A stretch of DNA of 64,000 nucleotides from Paraburkholderia sp. BL25I1N1 (GCF_003002025.1 NZ_PVZB01000011.1:1-64000), one strand, 5' to 3'; numbered from the stretch's first letter, positions 27,984-38,893 are shown. The notes: generated by a model from the sequence alone, not told the origin. Program-made: numbers and translations.

Positions 27984-29171
27984 CTATTTTCTCCTATTTA
28001 GCGGCAGGTACTTCAAATTCTCGGGTCCGGTGTAGTTCGCGCTCGGACGGATGATCTTGTTGTCGACGCGCTGCTCGATGATGTGCGCGCTCCAGCCGGC
28101 CGTGCGCGCGATCACGAAGAGCGGCGTGAACATTGCCGTGGGCACGCCCATCATGTGATACGAGACCGCGCTAAACCAGTCCAGATTCGGGAACATCTTC
28201 TTCGCCTCCCACATCACCGACTCCAGCCGCTCGGCGATATTGAACAGCTTGCTGTTGCCGGCTTCCTTCGAGAGCTTTTTGGCGATTTCCTTGATGACCT
28301 TGTTGCGCGGATCGGAGATCGTGTACACCGGGTGGCCGAAACCGATCACCACTTCCTTGTTCTCGACGCGCTTTCTGATGTCCGCTTCGGCTTCGTCCGG
28401 CGTCTGGTAGCGCGACTGGATCTCGAACGCGACTTCATTGGCGCCGCCGTGCTTCGGTCCGCGCAGCGCACCGATCGCGCCGGTGATCGCCGAATAGATG
28501 TCCGAGCCCGTGCCGGCGATCACGCGGCCGGTGAAGGTCGATGCGTTGAATTCGTGCTCCGCGTACAGGTTCAGTGACACATGCATCGCGTCGACCCAAG
28601 CCTTCGACGGCTCCGCGCCGTGCAGCAGATGCAGGAAGTGGCCGCCGATCGAGTCGTCGTCGGTTTCCACCTCGATGCGCTTGCCGTTGTGCGAGTAGTG
28701 ATACCAGTAGAGCAGCATCGAACCGAGCGAGGCCATCAGCTTGTCGGCGATGTCGCGCGCGCCCGGCAGGTTGTGATCGTCTTTCTCCGGCAGCACGGTG
28801 CCGAGCACCGACACGCCGGTGCGCATCACGTCCATCGGATGCGCGGCGGCCGGGATCCATTCGAGCGCGGCCTTGACGTTGGCGGGCAGACCGCGCAGCG
28901 CCTTCAGCTTCGTTTTGTACGCGGTCAGTTCGGCCTGGGTCGGCAGCTTTTCGTGCACGAGCAGGTACGCGATTTCTTCGAATTCGCAGGCGCTCGCGAT
29001 ATCCAGAATGTCGTAGCCGCGGTAGTGCAGGTCGTTGCCGGTCTTGCCGACCGTGCAGAGGGCCGTGTTGCCCGCTGTCACGCCGGACAGGGCGACGGAT
29101 TTCTTCGGTTTGAAGCCGCTTTGGGATTGGTCGCCGCCTTGTGCACCAGCGGTTTGCGTCGTTTCGCTCAT
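27984..29171 (-). CDS. prpC: 2-methylcitrate synthase
   Basis: 395 residues. Condenses propionyl-CoA with oxaloacetate. Citrate-synthase family motifs: [19 protein letters not shown] with the catalytic His, GPKHGGANE, and [13 protein letters not shown] with the second His. It is shorter than the gltA product at 36694-37995 and lacks its N-terminal extension, as expected for PrpC. The ATG at 29171 is chosen because AAAGGAG lies 10 bp before it; an in-frame TTG at 29180 is too close to that site. Both enzymes in one cluster imply shared control. Confidence 0.92.
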   Translation of the reverse strand: MSETTQTAGAQGGDQSQSGFKPKKSVALSGVTAGNTALCTVGKTGNDLHYRGYDILDIASACEFEEIAYLLVHEKLPTQAELTAYKTKLKALRGLPANVKAALEWIPAAAHPMDVMRTGVSVLGTVLPEKDDHNLPGARDIADKLMASLGSMLLYWYHYSHNGKRIEVETDDDSIGGHFLHLLHGAEPSKAWVDAMHVSLNLYAEHEFNASTFTGRVIAGTGSDIYSAITGAIGALRGPKHGGANEVAFEIQSRYQTPDEAEADIRKRVENKEVVIGFGHPVYTISDPRNKVIKEIAKKLSKEAGNSKLFNIAERLESVMWEAKKMFPNLDWFSAVSYHMMGVPTAMFTPLFVIARTAGWSAHIIEQRVDNKIIRPSANYTGPENLKYLPLNRRK

Positions 29172-29331
29172 CTCCCGCAATCTCCTTTGTGCCTGCTCGA
29201 TGCTTCTGATTGATCTGTGCGTTCAACGCCCGTCTCGCGCAGCGCCACACAGAGGGCTGTTTCGACTGCCTCACGGCGTGTGGATAGACCGCTCACAACA
29301 GCCGCGCCGATTGCCGCAGCGGCTTTCACGC

Positions 29332-30348
29332 TTATGACCCTGCTGGAACGTCAGTGCCCACTTTCGCGAAGAGCGGCGCGGCGTCTTGCGGGACGGCGCG
29401 TCCCGTCGCTTGCGCTCGACGCAGCACCGACCAGTAGTACCGATAGCTCGCGCGGTCGTGCAACGTGTCGTGATGGCGCGTCGGGCCCCACTGCGCGGAC
29501 TGGGCGGCGAGCAGGATTTCGGTGGCGGTGGCGATCTCTTCGTCGCGCGGCGCGAACGCGGCGACGATTGCTTCGATCTGCGCCGGATGGATGCTCCACA
29601 TGCGCGTATAGCCGAACTCGTTGCGGGCGCGCGCGGCGTCGTTGGCGACCACGCTCATGTCGCGCACCTCCGTGCTGACGTTATGCGAAGGCACTTTGCC
29701 GTATGCATGGCAGGCAGCCGAGATTTCAAGCTTCGCGCGCTGCACCAGCGGATGATCGAACTGGCCGGGCGAGCGCATGGCGGTATCGGGAATCGCGCCG
29801 TTGTGCGCGGAGACGAAGTCCATCAGGCCGAAGCTTAGCGCTTCCACGCCGGGCAGCGCGGCCAGATCGAACACGCGTGTCAGCGCGCCGTGCGTTTCGA
29901 CCAGCAATTGCACCGGCACCGGTTGCGCGATCCCGAGTTCGCGCCGCGTCGCCTCGATGAATGCGACCATTTCGGCGGCATCGGGGACGTTGCGGATTTT
30001 CGGCAGGGTGATGTAAGCAGGCGCTCGCTTCGCGGCACGGAGAATGAGACGGACGTCGTCGCGCCAGTGCGCGTGATCGAAGTCGTGAATCCGCACGCCG
30101 ACGCGGCCGAAGTGGTCATGCTCGCTGCCCAGCAACGACGCGACCAGCTCCGCGTGCTCCGCTTCGCGGCCGACCTGCGCGCCGTCTTCGCAATCGAGCG
30201 TGATGTCGAATACGGCGCCCAGCTGCTGCTGCAAGGCCAACGATTTCAGCATCAGCTTTTCACTGCCGGCGTAGTGATCGCAGGCAGGCAGCATGGCGGG
30301 CGGCACTTCGCCGTCAAACAGCACTTCGGCGGGTGTGAGGGCGCGCAT
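29332..30348 (-). CDS. HpcH/HpaI aldolase / CitE-like CoA ester lyase
   Basis: 338 residues of the citrate-lyase beta/malyl-CoA lyase family. TLDCEDGAQ near residue 50 supplies the metal-binding acidic pair, ITLPKIR and LLVETHGALTR the CoA and substrate strands, LSFGLMDFVSAH the second acid site, and RMWSIHPAQIEAIVAAF the conserved C-terminal turn. Likely cleaves a malyl-CoA-like ester to an acyl-CoA and glyoxylate or acetate; the exact substrate cannot be read. Placed between mdh and prpC in the same direction. Confidence 0.85.
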   Translation of the reverse strand: MRALTPAEVLFDGEVPPAMLPACDHYAGSEKLMLKSLALQQQLGAVFDITLDCEDGAQVGREAEHAELVASLLGSEHDHFGRVGVRIHDFDHAHWRDDVRLILRAAKRAPAYITLPKIRNVPDAAEMVAFIEATRRELGIAQPVPVQLLVETHGALTRVFDLAALPGVEALSFGLMDFVSAHNGAIPDTAMRSPGQFDHPLVQRAKLEISAACHAYGKVPSHNVSTEVRDMSVVANDAARARNEFGYTRMWSIHPAQIEAIVAAFAPRDEEIATATEILLAAQSAQWGPTRHHDTLHDRASYRYYWSVLRRAQATGRAVPQDAAPLFAKVGTDVPAGS

Positions 30349-30532
30349 TCTCGGCGTCAGGAGCGTGGGTAATGTTTGGTTTGGAGAAATCCGATTCGGG
30401 CGCGCTCTGCCGGACCATCGCGGTAACTGCGCAAAACGCGCTCGGATCAGATGCGAATAGCAGCATTCGCATGTAAATAACCGGAACCCGCCACGGCGGC
30501 GCCGGTAAGCGCCGCGCGAGACTCTCGCTTCG

Positions 30533-30559
30533 CGCCAGGCCCCCGGGGACAGCCTGGCG
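30533..30559. terminator. hairpin downstream of mdh
   Basis: Perfect 8-bp stem CGCCAGGC/GCCTGGCG around CCCCGGGGACA, 36 bp beyond the mdh stop. There is no T run, so it could be a processing or stability hairpin rather than an intrinsic terminator. Confidence 0.45.
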
Positions 30560-30594
30560 TTCTCTCACGAGTTCCGGTTCGTCTGCTCAGCCGC

Positions 30595-31578
30595 TTAGCC
30601 GAGCAGATGTTGAACGCCTTCGCGCTCTTCCAGCAGTTCGTTCAGCGTGCCGTCCATCTTTTCGCGCGAGAACGCGTCGATTTCGAGACCTTCGACGCGC
30701 TTGTACTCGCCGTTTTCGCACGTGACGGGCACACCGTAGATGATGTCTTCCGGAATGCCGTACGAACCGTCCGACGGAATACCCATGGTGACCCACTTGC
30801 CGTTCGTGCCGAGCACCCAGTCACGCACGTGGTCGATCGCCGCGTTAGCCGCCGACGCTGCCGACGACAGGCCGCGCGCTTCGATGATCGCTGCGCCACG
30901 CTTGCCGACGGTCGGGATGAACGTGTTGCGGTTCCACTCGTCGTCGTTGATCAGCTTGGTCAGGTCTTGACCTTCTGCCGTTGCAAAGCGGAAGTCCGGG
31001 TACATGGTCGGCGAGTGGTTGCCCCACACAGCCAGCTTTTCGATCGACGCGACCGGCTTGCCCGACTTCGCGGCCAGTTGCGACAGCGCGCGGTTGTGGT
31101 CCAGACGCAGCATGGCGGTGAAGTTCTTCTTCGGCAGATCCGGCGCCGACTTCATGGCGATGTAAGCGTTCGTGTTGGCCGGGTTGCCGACCACCAGCAC
31201 CTTCACGTCGCGGCTCGCGACTTCGTTCAGCGCCTTGCCCTGAACCGTGAAGATTTCGGCGTTGGCCGACAGCAGGTCTTTACGCTCCATGCCTTTCGAA
31301 CGCGGACGCGCGCCGACCAGCAGGGCGACGTCTGCATCCTTGAATGCAACCTTGGGGTCGTCGGTGATTACGACGCCCGACAGCAGCGGGAATGCGCAAT
31401 CATCCAGTTCCATCACGACGCCTTTGACGGCGCCTTGCGCTTGCGGCAGGTCGAGCAGTTGCAGGACCACCGGCTGATCCTTGCCGAGCAGATCGCCATT
31501 GGCGATGCGGAACAGCAGGGAGTAAGCGATTTGACCTGCGGCGCCGGTGACGGCAACGCGCTTTGCGGGCTTAGCCAT
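30595..31578 (-). CDS. mdh: malate dehydrogenase
   Basis: 327 residues, cytosolic NAD-dependent malate dehydrogenase that makes oxaloacetate. Motifs: nucleotide-binding [12 protein letters not shown] at residues 12-23, [14 protein letters not shown] with substrate arginines, [21 protein letters not shown] with the catalytic Asp, and [12 protein letters not shown] with the catalytic His. First gene of the minus-strand metabolic cluster. It is divergent from the GntR gene across a 495-bp gap that carries an 18-bp palindrome, so it may be a direct target of that regulator. Confidence 0.96.
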
Positions 31579-31998
31579 TGAGAAATCTCCAGGACGATGC
31601 GTTAGACGCTAGGGAAAACGCCATTCTATATGCGCGTTCAGCGAAGCGTTATGAAACACGGCGGAATTCACTGTCGCGGACTGCCTCGAAATCTGCCGAG
31701 GCCGAGCGGCGTGTTGCGGCGAGACCGCCATGCCGGAAACCTGAACTACAGCATGGGAGCGGGAATACGAGGCGCCGGGTAGCCGCTGCACGGTGCGGGC
31801 TCCTGCAAACAGCGCGTTTCGGCAAGCGTCTGACCAGCGAATGGCGGCGAAATCGAAACCTGAACTGCGTGGGAACAGCATGGTGCAGAGTGGCTGCCGG
31901 CGCGTCGCGGCGCTGCATCAAACAGCCGCCGAAAATCCCGCAAACCCTTGCTCGACAAGGAGTGTAGGAGTCGTCAGAGGCAAAGTCAACATTATCTT

Positions 31999-32016
31999 AT
32001 GTCTTATATAAGACAT
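31999..32016. promoter_or_regulatory. 18-bp perfect palindrome, candidate GntR operator
   Basis: ATGTCTTATATAAGACAT is a perfect dyad 57 bp before the gntR start and 421 bp before mdh. Form and position fit a GntR-family site controlling gntR itself and perhaps mdh. The remaining mdh-gntR gap (31579-31998) shows no gene I can support. Confidence 0.6.
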
Positions 32017-32072
32017 ATCTGTTGCGGGGAAAACCCTAGACGCGACCTAGCCCTTTATGATGAAATGCGCGC

Positions 32073-32873
32073 ATGAATTCGAACCCGGCGAACACCACGA
32101 ATCCGAGCGGCCAAGGGGTGGCGGGTGAGGGTGTACCCGCTGCGTCTACGGCCGCATCGCCCACTTTCAGCCCCTTGTATCAGCAGATCAAAGGGTTGAT
32201 CACGCAGAGCCTGGAAAGCGGCGAGTGGAAGCCGGGCGAGATCATTCCTAGTGAAGTCGAATTGGCGGCCAGATACAAGGTCAGTCAGGGAACGGTGCGT
32301 AAAGCGATCGACGAACTTGCCGCCGACAACCTGCTGGTGCGCCGTCAGGGCAAGGGCACGTTTGTTGCGACGCACAACGAAGACCGCGCCCAGTTTCGCT
32401 TCCTCAGATTACTGGCCGATGACGGCGCGGAACATCCGCACGTTAGCCGTCTGCTCGAATGCCGGCGCTTGCGCGCTTCGGCGGACATTGCCCGGCAACT
32501 CGATCTGAAGCCGGCCGATCCCGTCGTCTTGATCAAGCGCTTGCTGCAGTTCGACGGCGAAGTCACGGTACTCGACGAAATCTGGCTGCCGGGCGCCGTG
32601 TTCCGCGGCCTGACGCTCGAGCGGCTGTCGGAGTATAAAGGTCCCCTCTACGCGATGTTCGAGACGGAGTTCGGCACCCGCATGATCCGCGCCACGGAGA
32701 AGATCCGCGCGGTCGCGGCCGAGCCTTCCGTGGCCGATCTGCTGCATGTGCCCGCGGGTTTTCCGCTGCTATCGGTCGAGCGCGTGTCCTATACATATGG
32801 GGACCGGCCAGTTGAAGTGCGCCGCGGTTGGTATGTCACAACCGGGTATTACTATCAGAACGACCTAAGCTGA
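32073..32873 (+). CDS. GntR family regulator (HutC subfamily) of the TCA cluster
   Basis: 266 residues. A disordered Ser/Thr/Pro-rich N-terminus precedes the winged helix (PLYQQIKGLITQSLESGEW, LAARYKVSQGTVRKAIDEL, GKGTFVA, residues 35-105), then a UTRA ligand domain (HPHVSRLLECRRLRAS, VTVLDEIWLPG, ending VRRGWYVTTGYYYQND). HutC-type regulators respond to small carboxylates or amino acids. It sits between mdh and sdhCDAB, which it probably controls; the palindrome at 31999 is a likely site. Confidence 0.9.
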   Translation: MNSNPANTTNPSGQGVAGEGVPAASTAASPTFSPLYQQIKGLITQSLESGEWKPGEIIPSEVELAARYKVSQGTVRKAIDELAADNLLVRRQGKGTFVATHNEDRAQFRFLRLLADDGAEHPHVSRLLECRRLRASADIARQLDLKPADPVVLIKRLLQFDGEVTVLDEIWLPGAVFRGLTLERLSEYKGPLYAMFETEFGTRMIRATEKIRAVAAEPSVADLLHVPAGFPLLSVERVSYTYGDRPVEVRRGWYVTTGYYYQNDLS

Positions 32874-33030
32874 ATCGGGCTGAATAAGGGCGCTGCGTCC
32901 CACACGCGCGCCTGTTTGAAGGCGCCTCTATCGCGCGTGCTGTAACGGACCTGTCGTGGTTTTCGCTGCAGCGCGATATAAAAAGGCGCTAAAATTGCGG
33001 ATTAGTGTGACTACATAGTAGGGGTCTAGC

Positions 33031-33447
33031 ATGGCTGAAGCCGTAAAAAAACCGAGGCCGGAATTCCGGAACATCGGTATCGGGCAGATATTGACGGCAT
33101 ACCGTCTACCGCTAGCGGGGCGAGTATCGATCTTGCACCGCTTGAGCGGTGGTCTGCTTTTTGTTTTTCTTCCGTTCCTGCTGTACCTCTTCGATCAGAG
33201 CCTCACTTCTGAACTCAGTTTCGAAGTCTTCAAAGGTTTCCTCTCCAACATCATCGTCAAGCTCATCACGCTCGTTCTCGCGTGGGCCTTCCTGTTTCAC
33301 TTCTGCGCCGGCGTCCGTCACTTGCTGATGGACACGAACCACGACGCAGTGACGAAGGAAAAGGGCAAGTCGACCTCCATCGTCGTTCTCGTCGTGTCGT
33401 CGTTGCTCACCATTGCATTCGCGGCAAAACTGTTCGGAGCATTCTAA
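33031..33447 (+). CDS. sdhC: succinate dehydrogenase cytochrome b556 subunit
   Basis: 138 residues, membrane anchor of complex II. IGIGQILTAYRLPLAGRVSI precedes the conserved SILHRLSGGLLF with the quinone-site Ser and Arg, and HFCAGVRHLLMD supplies the heme b histidine. Three membrane helices are visible (GGLLFVFLPFLLYLF; IIVKLITLVLAWAFLFHF; STSIVVLVVSSLLTIAFA). First gene of sdhCDAB, 4 bp before sdhD. Confidence 0.95.
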   Translation: MAEAVKKPRPEFRNIGIGQILTAYRLPLAGRVSILHRLSGGLLFVFLPFLLYLFDQSLTSELSFEVFKGFLSNIIVKLITLVLAWAFLFHFCAGVRHLLMDTNHDAVTKEKGKSTSIVVLVVSSLLTIAFAAKLFGAF

Positions 33448-33450
33448 AAA

Positions 33451-33819
33451 ATGTCATCAAATAACCGAATCGGTTCGAAGCGTCTTGTTGTCGGCGCGCA
33501 TTACGGTCTGCGCGACTGGCTGGCGCAGCGCATCACGGCCACGATCATGGCCGTCTACACCGTCATCCTGCTCGCCTGGTTCTTCGGCGCGCGCGATTTC
33601 TCGTACGACGGCTGGGCGTCGATCTTCGCCACGCAATGGATGAAGCTTGCCACGTTCGTCATGCTGCTTTCGCTGTTCTATCACGCGTGGGTGGGTATCC
33701 GCGACATCTGGATGGACTACGTGAAGCCCGTTGGCATCCGCCTGTTGCTTCAAGCGCTGACGATCGTCTGGCTGCTCGCGTCGGCGGGCTACGCTGCGCA
33801 GATTCTCTGGAGAGTGTAA
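33451..33819 (+). CDS. sdhD: succinate dehydrogenase membrane anchor subunit
   Basis: 122 residues with three transmembrane helices, second anchor of complex II. The start [19 protein letters not shown] is followed by [16 protein letters not shown] and the heme/quinone helix with [15 protein letters not shown], which holds the axial His. It lies 4 bp before sdhA and is probably coupled in translation. Confidence 0.95.
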   Translation: MSSNNRIGSKRLVVGAHYGLRDWLAQRITATIMAVYTVILLAWFFGARDFSYDGWASIFATQWMKLATFVMLLSLFYHAWVGIRDIWMDYVKPVGIRLLLQALTIVWLLASAGYAAQILWRV

Positions 33820-33823
33820 AAGA

Positions 33824-35599
33824 ATGGCTGCAATCAAGAATTCTCTGCCGCGTCGCAAGTTTGACGTGGTTATCGTCGGCGCAGGCGGCTCGGGGATGCG
33901 CGCTTCGCTGCAACTCGCGCGCGCCGGTCTGTCGGTCTGCGTGCTGTCCAAGGTGTTCCCGACGCGTTCGCACACGGTTGCTGCTCAAGGCGGCATCGGC
34001 GCATCGCTCGGCAACATGAGCGAAGACAACTGGCACTACCACTTCTACGACACGATCAAGGGTTCCGACTGGCTCGGCGACCAGGACGCGATCGAGTTCA
34101 TGTGCCGCGAAGCACCGAACGCCGTCTACGAACTCGAACACTTCGGCATGCCGTTCGACCGTAACGCAGACGGCACGATCTATCAACGCCCGTTTGGCGG
34201 CCACACCGCGAACTACGGTGAAAAGCCGGTGCAACGCGCTTGCGCCGCAGCTGACCGTACCGGTCACGCGCTGCTGCACACGCTGTATCAGCAAAACGTC
34301 GAGGCCAAGACGCAGTTCTTCGTCGAATGGATGGCGCTGGATCTGATCCGCGACGCCGAAGGCGACGTGCTCGGCGTGACCGCGCTGGAAATGGAAACCG
34401 GCGACGTCTACATTCTCGAAGGCAAGACCACGCTGTTCGCCACGGGCGGCGCGGGCCGGATCTTCGCGGCATCGACCAACGCGTTCATCAACACCGGCGA
34501 CGGCCTGGGCATGGCGGCGCGTTCGGGCATCGCGCTGCAAGACATGGAATTCTGGCAGTTCCACCCCACCGGCGTGGCCGGCGCGGGCGTGCTGATTACC
34601 GAAGGCGTGCGCGGCGAAGGCGGCATTCTGCGCAACTCGAACGGCGAGCGTTTCATGGAACGCTACGCGCCTACGTTGAAGGATCTGGCGCCGCGTGACT
34701 TCGTGTCGCGCTCGATGGACCAGGAAATCAAGGAAGGCCGCGGCGTGGGTCCGAACAAGGATCACGTGTTGCTCGACCTGTCGCACATCGGCGCCGAGAC
34801 GATCATGAAGCGTCTGCCGTCGATCCGCGAAATCGCGCTGAAGTTCGCGAACGTCGATTGCATTAAAGAGCCGATCCCGGTCGTGCCGACCATCCACTAT
34901 CAGATGGGTGGTATTCCGACGAACATCCATGGCCAGGTCGTGGGCACGTCGAAGGGTCACGAAGTGCCGGTCAACGGTTTCTACGCAGTGGGCGAATGCT
35001 CGTGCGTGTCGGTGCACGGCGCGAACCGCCTCGGCACGAACTCGCTGCTCGACCTGGTGGTGTTCGGCCGCGCAGCCGGCAACCACATCGTCAAGCACGT
35101 GAAGGAAATCAAGGAGCACAAGCCGCTGCCGGCCGACGCCGCTGATTTCGCGCTGTCGCGTCTGGCGAAGCTCGATAGCTCGTCCTCGGGCGAGTACGCA
35201 CAATCGGTTGCCAACGACATCCGCGGCACGATGCAGAAACACGCCGGCGTGTTCCGCACCTCGGCGTTGCTGGCCGAGGGCGTCGAGCGCATCCGCGAAG
35301 TGGCTGACCGCGTCGACAGCATCCACCTGAAAGACAAGTCGAAGGTGTTCAACACGGCGCGCGTCGAGGCGCTGGAAGTGGCGAACCTGATCGAAGTGGC
35401 CCGCGCCACGATGGTTTCCGCCGAAGCGCGTAAGGAAAGCCGTGGCGCGCATGCGCAGAACGACTTCGAACACCGCGACGACGAAAACTGGATGCGCCAT
35501 ACGCTGTGGTTCAGCGAAGGCGATCGCCTCGACTACAAGCCGGTTCACATGCAACCGCTGACGGTCGAATCGGTTCCGCCGAAAGCGCGGACCTTCTAA
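33824..35599 (+). CDS. sdhA: succinate dehydrogenase flavoprotein subunit
   Basis: 591 residues. FAD-binding [18 protein letters not shown] near residue 18; [18 protein letters not shown] holds the histidine for covalent [12 protein letters not shown] and [12 protein letters not shown] are substrate-side motifs; [18 protein letters not shown] near the C-terminal third is the typical capping signature. Oxidises succinate to fumarate on the cytosolic face of the membrane. Follows sdhD by 4 bp. Confidence 0.97.
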   Translation: MAAIKNSLPRRKFDVVIVGAGGSGMRASLQLARAGLSVCVLSKVFPTRSHTVAAQGGIGASLGNMSEDNWHYHFYDTIKGSDWLGDQDAIEFMCREAPNAVYELEHFGMPFDRNADGTIYQRPFGGHTANYGEKPVQRACAAADRTGHALLHTLYQQNVEAKTQFFVEWMALDLIRDAEGDVLGVTALEMETGDVYILEGKTTLFATGGAGRIFAASTNAFINTGDGLGMAARSGIALQDMEFWQFHPTGVAGAGVLITEGVRGEGGILRNSNGERFMERYAPTLKDLAPRDFVSRSMDQEIKEGRGVGPNKDHVLLDLSHIGAETIMKRLPSIREIALKFANVDCIKEPIPVVPTIHYQMGGIPTNIHGQVVGTSKGHEVPVNGFYAVGECSCVSVHGANRLGTNSLLDLVVFGRAAGNHIVKHVKEIKEHKPLPADAADFALSRLAKLDSSSSGEYAQSVANDIRGTMQKHAGVFRTSALLAEGVERIREVADRVDSIHLKDKSKVFNTARVEALEVANLIEVARATMVSAEARKESRGAHAQNDFEHRDDENWMRHTLWFSEGDRLDYKPVHMQPLTVESVPPKARTF

Positions 35600-35623
35600 G
35601 GCACAAGTCAAAGGAATTCAGAA

Positions 35624-36328
35624 ATGGCAAAGCGTACATTTGAAATTTACCGCTACGACCCGGACAAGGACGCAGCGCCGCGCATGCAAACGTACGAGAT
35701 CGAGATCGACTCGCACGAACGCATGCTGCTCGACGCGCTGCTGAAGTTGAAGGCAGTTGACGAGACGCTGTCGTTCCGCCGTTCGTGCCGCGAAGGCGTG
35801 TGCGGTTCGGACGCCATGAACATCAACGGCAAGAACGGTCTGGCCTGCCTGCAGAACATGAACGATCTGCCGCAAAAGATCGTGCTGCGTCCGCTGCCGG
35901 GACTGCCGGTCATTCGCGACCTGATCGTCGACATGACGCAGTTCTTCAACCAGTATCATTCGATCAAGCCGTACCTGATCAACGACACGCCGCCGCCGGA
36001 GAAGGAGCGTCTGCAGTCGCCGGAAGAGCGCGACGAGCTTGACGGCCTGTACGAATGTATTCTGTGCGCTAGCTGCTCGACTTCGTGCCCGAGCTTCTGG
36101 TGGAATCCGGACAAGTTCGTCGGCCCGGCTGGCCTGCTGCAAGCCTATCGTTTCATCGCGGACAGCCGCGACGAAGCGACGGGCGAACGGCTCGACAACC
36201 TGGAAGATCCGTACCGTCTGTTCCGTTGCCATACCATCATGAACTGTGTCGACGTTTGCCCGAAGGGCCTGAACCCGACCAAGGCGATTGGCAAGATCAA
36301 GGAATTGATGGTTCGCCGCGCTGTCTGA
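35624..36328 (+). CDS. sdhB: succinate dehydrogenase iron-sulfur subunit
   Basis: 234 residues. The [2Fe-2S] cluster is in [19 protein letters not shown]...CLQ, the [4Fe-4S] and [3Fe-4S] clusters in [17 protein letters not shown] and [17 protein letters not shown]. Carries electrons from SdhA to ubiquinone. A GGAATTC-type ribosome site precedes the ATG. Its stop is 1 bp before the sdhE start. Confidence 0.97.
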   Translation: MAKRTFEIYRYDPDKDAAPRMQTYEIEIDSHERMLLDALLKLKAVDETLSFRRSCREGVCGSDAMNINGKNGLACLQNMNDLPQKIVLRPLPGLPVIRDLIVDMTQFFNQYHSIKPYLINDTPPPEKERLQSPEERDELDGLYECILCASCSTSCPSFWWNPDKFVGPAGLLQAYRFIADSRDEATGERLDNLEDPYRLFRCHTIMNCVDVCPKGLNPTKAIGKIKELMVRRAV

Positions 36329-36329
36329 G

Positions 36330-36602
36330 ATGGAATCAACATCGCATCAGTCCGACCCTCTCCGCCGCGCGCGTCTTCGCTGGCGCGCGCGGCGGGGCCT
36401 GCTGGAAAACGATCTGATCTTTGAGCGTTTTTTCAGCCGATATGAGCATGACCTCAGCGATGCAGATGTGGGCGCCCTCACGCGCCTGCTCGAGCTGAGC
36501 GATAACGACCTGATGGACTTGCTGCTCGTACGCAAGGAACCGGAAGGCGACCTTGCCGACCCGGATGTAATCCGGGTGCTGGAGCTGCTGCGGAATGCCT
36601 GA
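36330..36602 (+). CDS. sdhE: FAD assembly factor SdhE
   Basis: 90 residues of the SdhE/YgfY (Sdh5) family, which flavinylates SdhA. The signature RGLLENDLIFERFF (RGxxE) lies at residues 22-35, with a helical bundle after it. The ATG at 36330 directly follows the sdhB stop, so it is made with complex II, fitting its role. Confidence 0.93.
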   Translation: MESTSHQSDPLRRARLRWRARRGLLENDLIFERFFSRYEHDLSDADVGALTRLLELSDNDLMDLLLVRKEPEGDLADPDVIRVLELLRNA

Positions 36603-36693
36603 CCGGCATAACCGGCTCTGAGTGCAGCTTGTCCGTTGTTCCAGGCGTGCAATTATCGAAACCCTGTTTCCATACTTCGATTGAGGATGTGCT

Positions 36694-37995
36694 ATGACCC
36701 CGTCAGATGTTAAAGCCACGCTATCGTTCAGCGACAATTCGCCGAGCGTTGAAATGCCGATTTACAAGGGCACTCTCGGCCCGGACGTGATCGACATCCG
36801 CAAACTGTACGGCCAGACCGGCAAGTTCACGTACGACCCGGGCTTCATGTCGACGGCGGCTTGCAATTCGGCGATCACCTACATCGACGGCGACAAGGGC
36901 GAGCTGCTGTATCGCGGTTATCCGATCGACAATCTGGCGCAGAACGCCGACTTCCTCGAAACCTGCTACCTGCTGCTGAAGGGCGAATTGCCGAACGCGG
37001 AGCAGAACGCCGAATTCGTGAAGACGGTGACGAACCACACGATGGTGCATGAGCAAATGCACTTCTTCTTCCGTGGTTTCCGTCGCGACGCGCACCCCAT
37101 GGCGATTCTGGTCGCCGCGGTCGGCGCATTGTCGGCGTTCTATCACGACTCGCTCGACATCAACAACCCGCGTCACCGTGAAGTGTCGGCCATTCGCATG
37201 ATCGCGAAGCTGCCGACGCTGGTCGCCATGGCGTACAAGTACAGCATCGGCCAGCCGTTTGCGTACCCGAAGAACGACCTGTCGTACAGCGCGAACTTCA
37301 TGCACATGATGTTCTCGAACCCGTGCGAAGAGTACAAGGTCAACGACGTGCTGGTGCGCGCACTGGACCGTATCCTGATCCTGCACGCGGATCACGAGCA
37401 GAATGCATCGACCTCGACCGTGCGTCTCGCCGGTTCGTCGGGCGCGAACCCGTTCGCGTGTATCGCAGCGGGTATCGCGTGTCTGTGGGGCCCGGCGCAC
37501 GGCGGTGCGAACGAAGCCGCATTGAACATGCTGGAAGAAATCGGCTCGGTCGACAACATTCCTGAGTTCATCAAGCAGGTGAAGGACAAGAACTCGGGCG
37601 TGAAGCTGATGGGCTTCGGGCACCGCGTCTACAAGAACTACGACCCGCGTGCGAAGCTGATGCGCGAAACCTGCCACGAAGTGCTGGAAGAGCTGGGTCT
37701 GCACGACGACCCGCTGTTCAAGCTGGCCATGGCGCTGGAAAAGATCGCGCTCGAAGACGAATACTTCGTGTCGCGCAAGCTGTACCCGAACGTCGATTTC
37801 TACTCGGGTATCGTGCAGCGCGCGCTGGGCATCCCGACGTCGATGTTCACGTGTATCTTCGCGATGGCACGTACGGTCGGCTGGATTGCACAGTGGAACG
37901 AAATGATTGCAGATCCGGAACAGAAGATTGGCCGTCCGCGTCAGTTGTTCATCGGCGACACGCAGCGTGAAGCGAAGCCGATCGCGCAGCGTTGA
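36694..37995 (+). CDS. gltA: citrate synthase
   Basis: 433 residues, type II hexameric citrate synthase size. Motifs: [20 protein letters not shown] with the catalytic His, [14 protein letters not shown], and [16 protein letters not shown] with the second His, then the catalytic Asp near VDFYSG. Condenses acetyl-CoA and oxaloacetate. 91 bp after sdhE; GAGGATG precedes the ATG. Ends before a strong terminator. Confidence 0.96.
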   Translation: MTPSDVKATLSFSDNSPSVEMPIYKGTLGPDVIDIRKLYGQTGKFTYDPGFMSTAACNSAITYIDGDKGELLYRGYPIDNLAQNADFLETCYLLLKGELPNAEQNAEFVKTVTNHTMVHEQMHFFFRGFRRDAHPMAILVAAVGALSAFYHDSLDINNPRHREVSAIRMIAKLPTLVAMAYKYSIGQPFAYPKNDLSYSANFMHMMFSNPCEEYKVNDVLVRALDRILILHADHEQNASTSTVRLAGSSGANPFACIAAGIACLWGPAHGGANEAALNMLEEIGSVDNIPEFIKQVKDKNSGVKLMGFGHRVYKNYDPRAKLMRETCHEVLEELGLHDDPLFKLAMALEKIALEDEYFVSRKLYPNVDFYSGIVQRALGIPTSMFTCIFAMARTVGWIAQWNEMIADPEQKIGRPRQLFIGDTQREAKPIAQR

Positions 37996-38065
37996 TCGGG
38001 TTTGAGTCCGCTTGATTCGTAGTGGCTGCGTGCGCTGCGAGTGAGGGCGGAGGCTGCTGATAAAG

Positions 38066-38105
38066 ACGCCCCGACGGGTTTTTCGTCGGGGCGTTTTGTT
38101 TTGTT
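38066..38105 (+). terminator. intrinsic terminator after gltA
   Basis: Perfect 11-bp stem ACGCCCCGACG/CGTCGGGGCGT at 38066-38076 and 38084-38094 with a 7-nt loop, followed by a T-rich tail. Placed 71 bp after the gltA stop; the only other content of the 314-bp gap before the TetR gene. Confidence 0.92.
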
Positions 38106-38308
38106 TTCAGCTTCCTGTCCCGCGCACTGAGCCTGCATTTGCACGGCGGTGCAGCAGGCGGCGGTGGTTCTTTGCAAACCAAATCTGCTCTGGCGCTCGG
38201 CAGGTTGCCTCCATCGCTGCTCGCAATTGCCGTTGACATCTGCAGCGGCCTTCAACGTTTCAACTCGCAGAAAATGGGTCGAGCACGGAGTCTCGCGACG
38301 CGGTCGGA

Positions 38309-38893
38309 TCACCACTGCGATTCTGCTTCGGCCGAAGCGTCCAACAGACCATCGGGCATGGTCATGTTGAAGCAGAGGATGCCGTCGATCAATGCGATAA
38401 CACCGAGCGCCTGGTCGGCGAAAGGACCCGGCAACTGTATGTTGAGGCGGTTGCATAACTGCTCAAGGAAGCACGCGACCATCTCGTGCTTTTGCAGGTA
38501 TAGGGCGTTCACATGTCGGCGGAATTTCGCATCACGCATGGCATGCAAACGTGCCTCAGCCCAGATGATGCAGCTGTTGTTGTCGCGATAGCACTGCGCG
38601 TACAACAAGGTGAGCTGTGCTTGCAGGTTTTCGCCGGGCGGTGCGGCGTCTCGCAGCTTCTGCAAGCTTTCTTGCATGTTCTGGTGATCGAGCCGGAGCA
38701 GTTCAACGAATAGCTCGCTCTTGCTGCTGAAATTCGAGTAGAACGCGCCGCGGCTATAGCCGGCCTGGGCTGCGATATCCTCCACGCTAGTGGCGGCAAA
38801 CCCTTTTTCGGTGATACTCAACGCTCCTGCGTCGAGCAAGCGCCGCCGGGTTCGCCCGCGACTTTCGGCTCGCGTCGTTCGTTTGTGTGGCAT
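38309..38893 (-). CDS. TetR/AcrR family regulator
   Basis: 194 residues. N-terminal helix-turn-helix: RRRLLDAGALSITEKGFAA, TSVEDIAAQAGYSRGAFYSNF with the usual 'G-x-x-Y-x-x-F' recognition helix, then a helical ligand domain containing CIIWAEARLHAM. It lies downstream of and in the same direction as the outer membrane factor gene but separated by 76 bp. Target unknown; efflux control is possible, though a second TetR gene (40506) is better placed. Confidence 0.85.
   Translation of the reverse strand: MPHKRTTRAESRGRTRRRLLDAGALSITEKGFAATSVEDIAAQAGYSRGAFYSNFSSKSELFVELLRLDHQNMQESLQKLRDAAPPGENLQAQLTLLYAQCYRDNNSCIIWAEARLHAMRDAKFRRHVNALYLQKHEMVACFLEQLCNRLNIQLPGPFADQALGVIALIDGILCFNMTMPDGLLDASAEAESQW

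Noticed and set aside
33659-35611. 650-residue open frame opposite sdhA/sdhD
   Set aside because: Shadow of the sdh genes, with biased composition and no domain.
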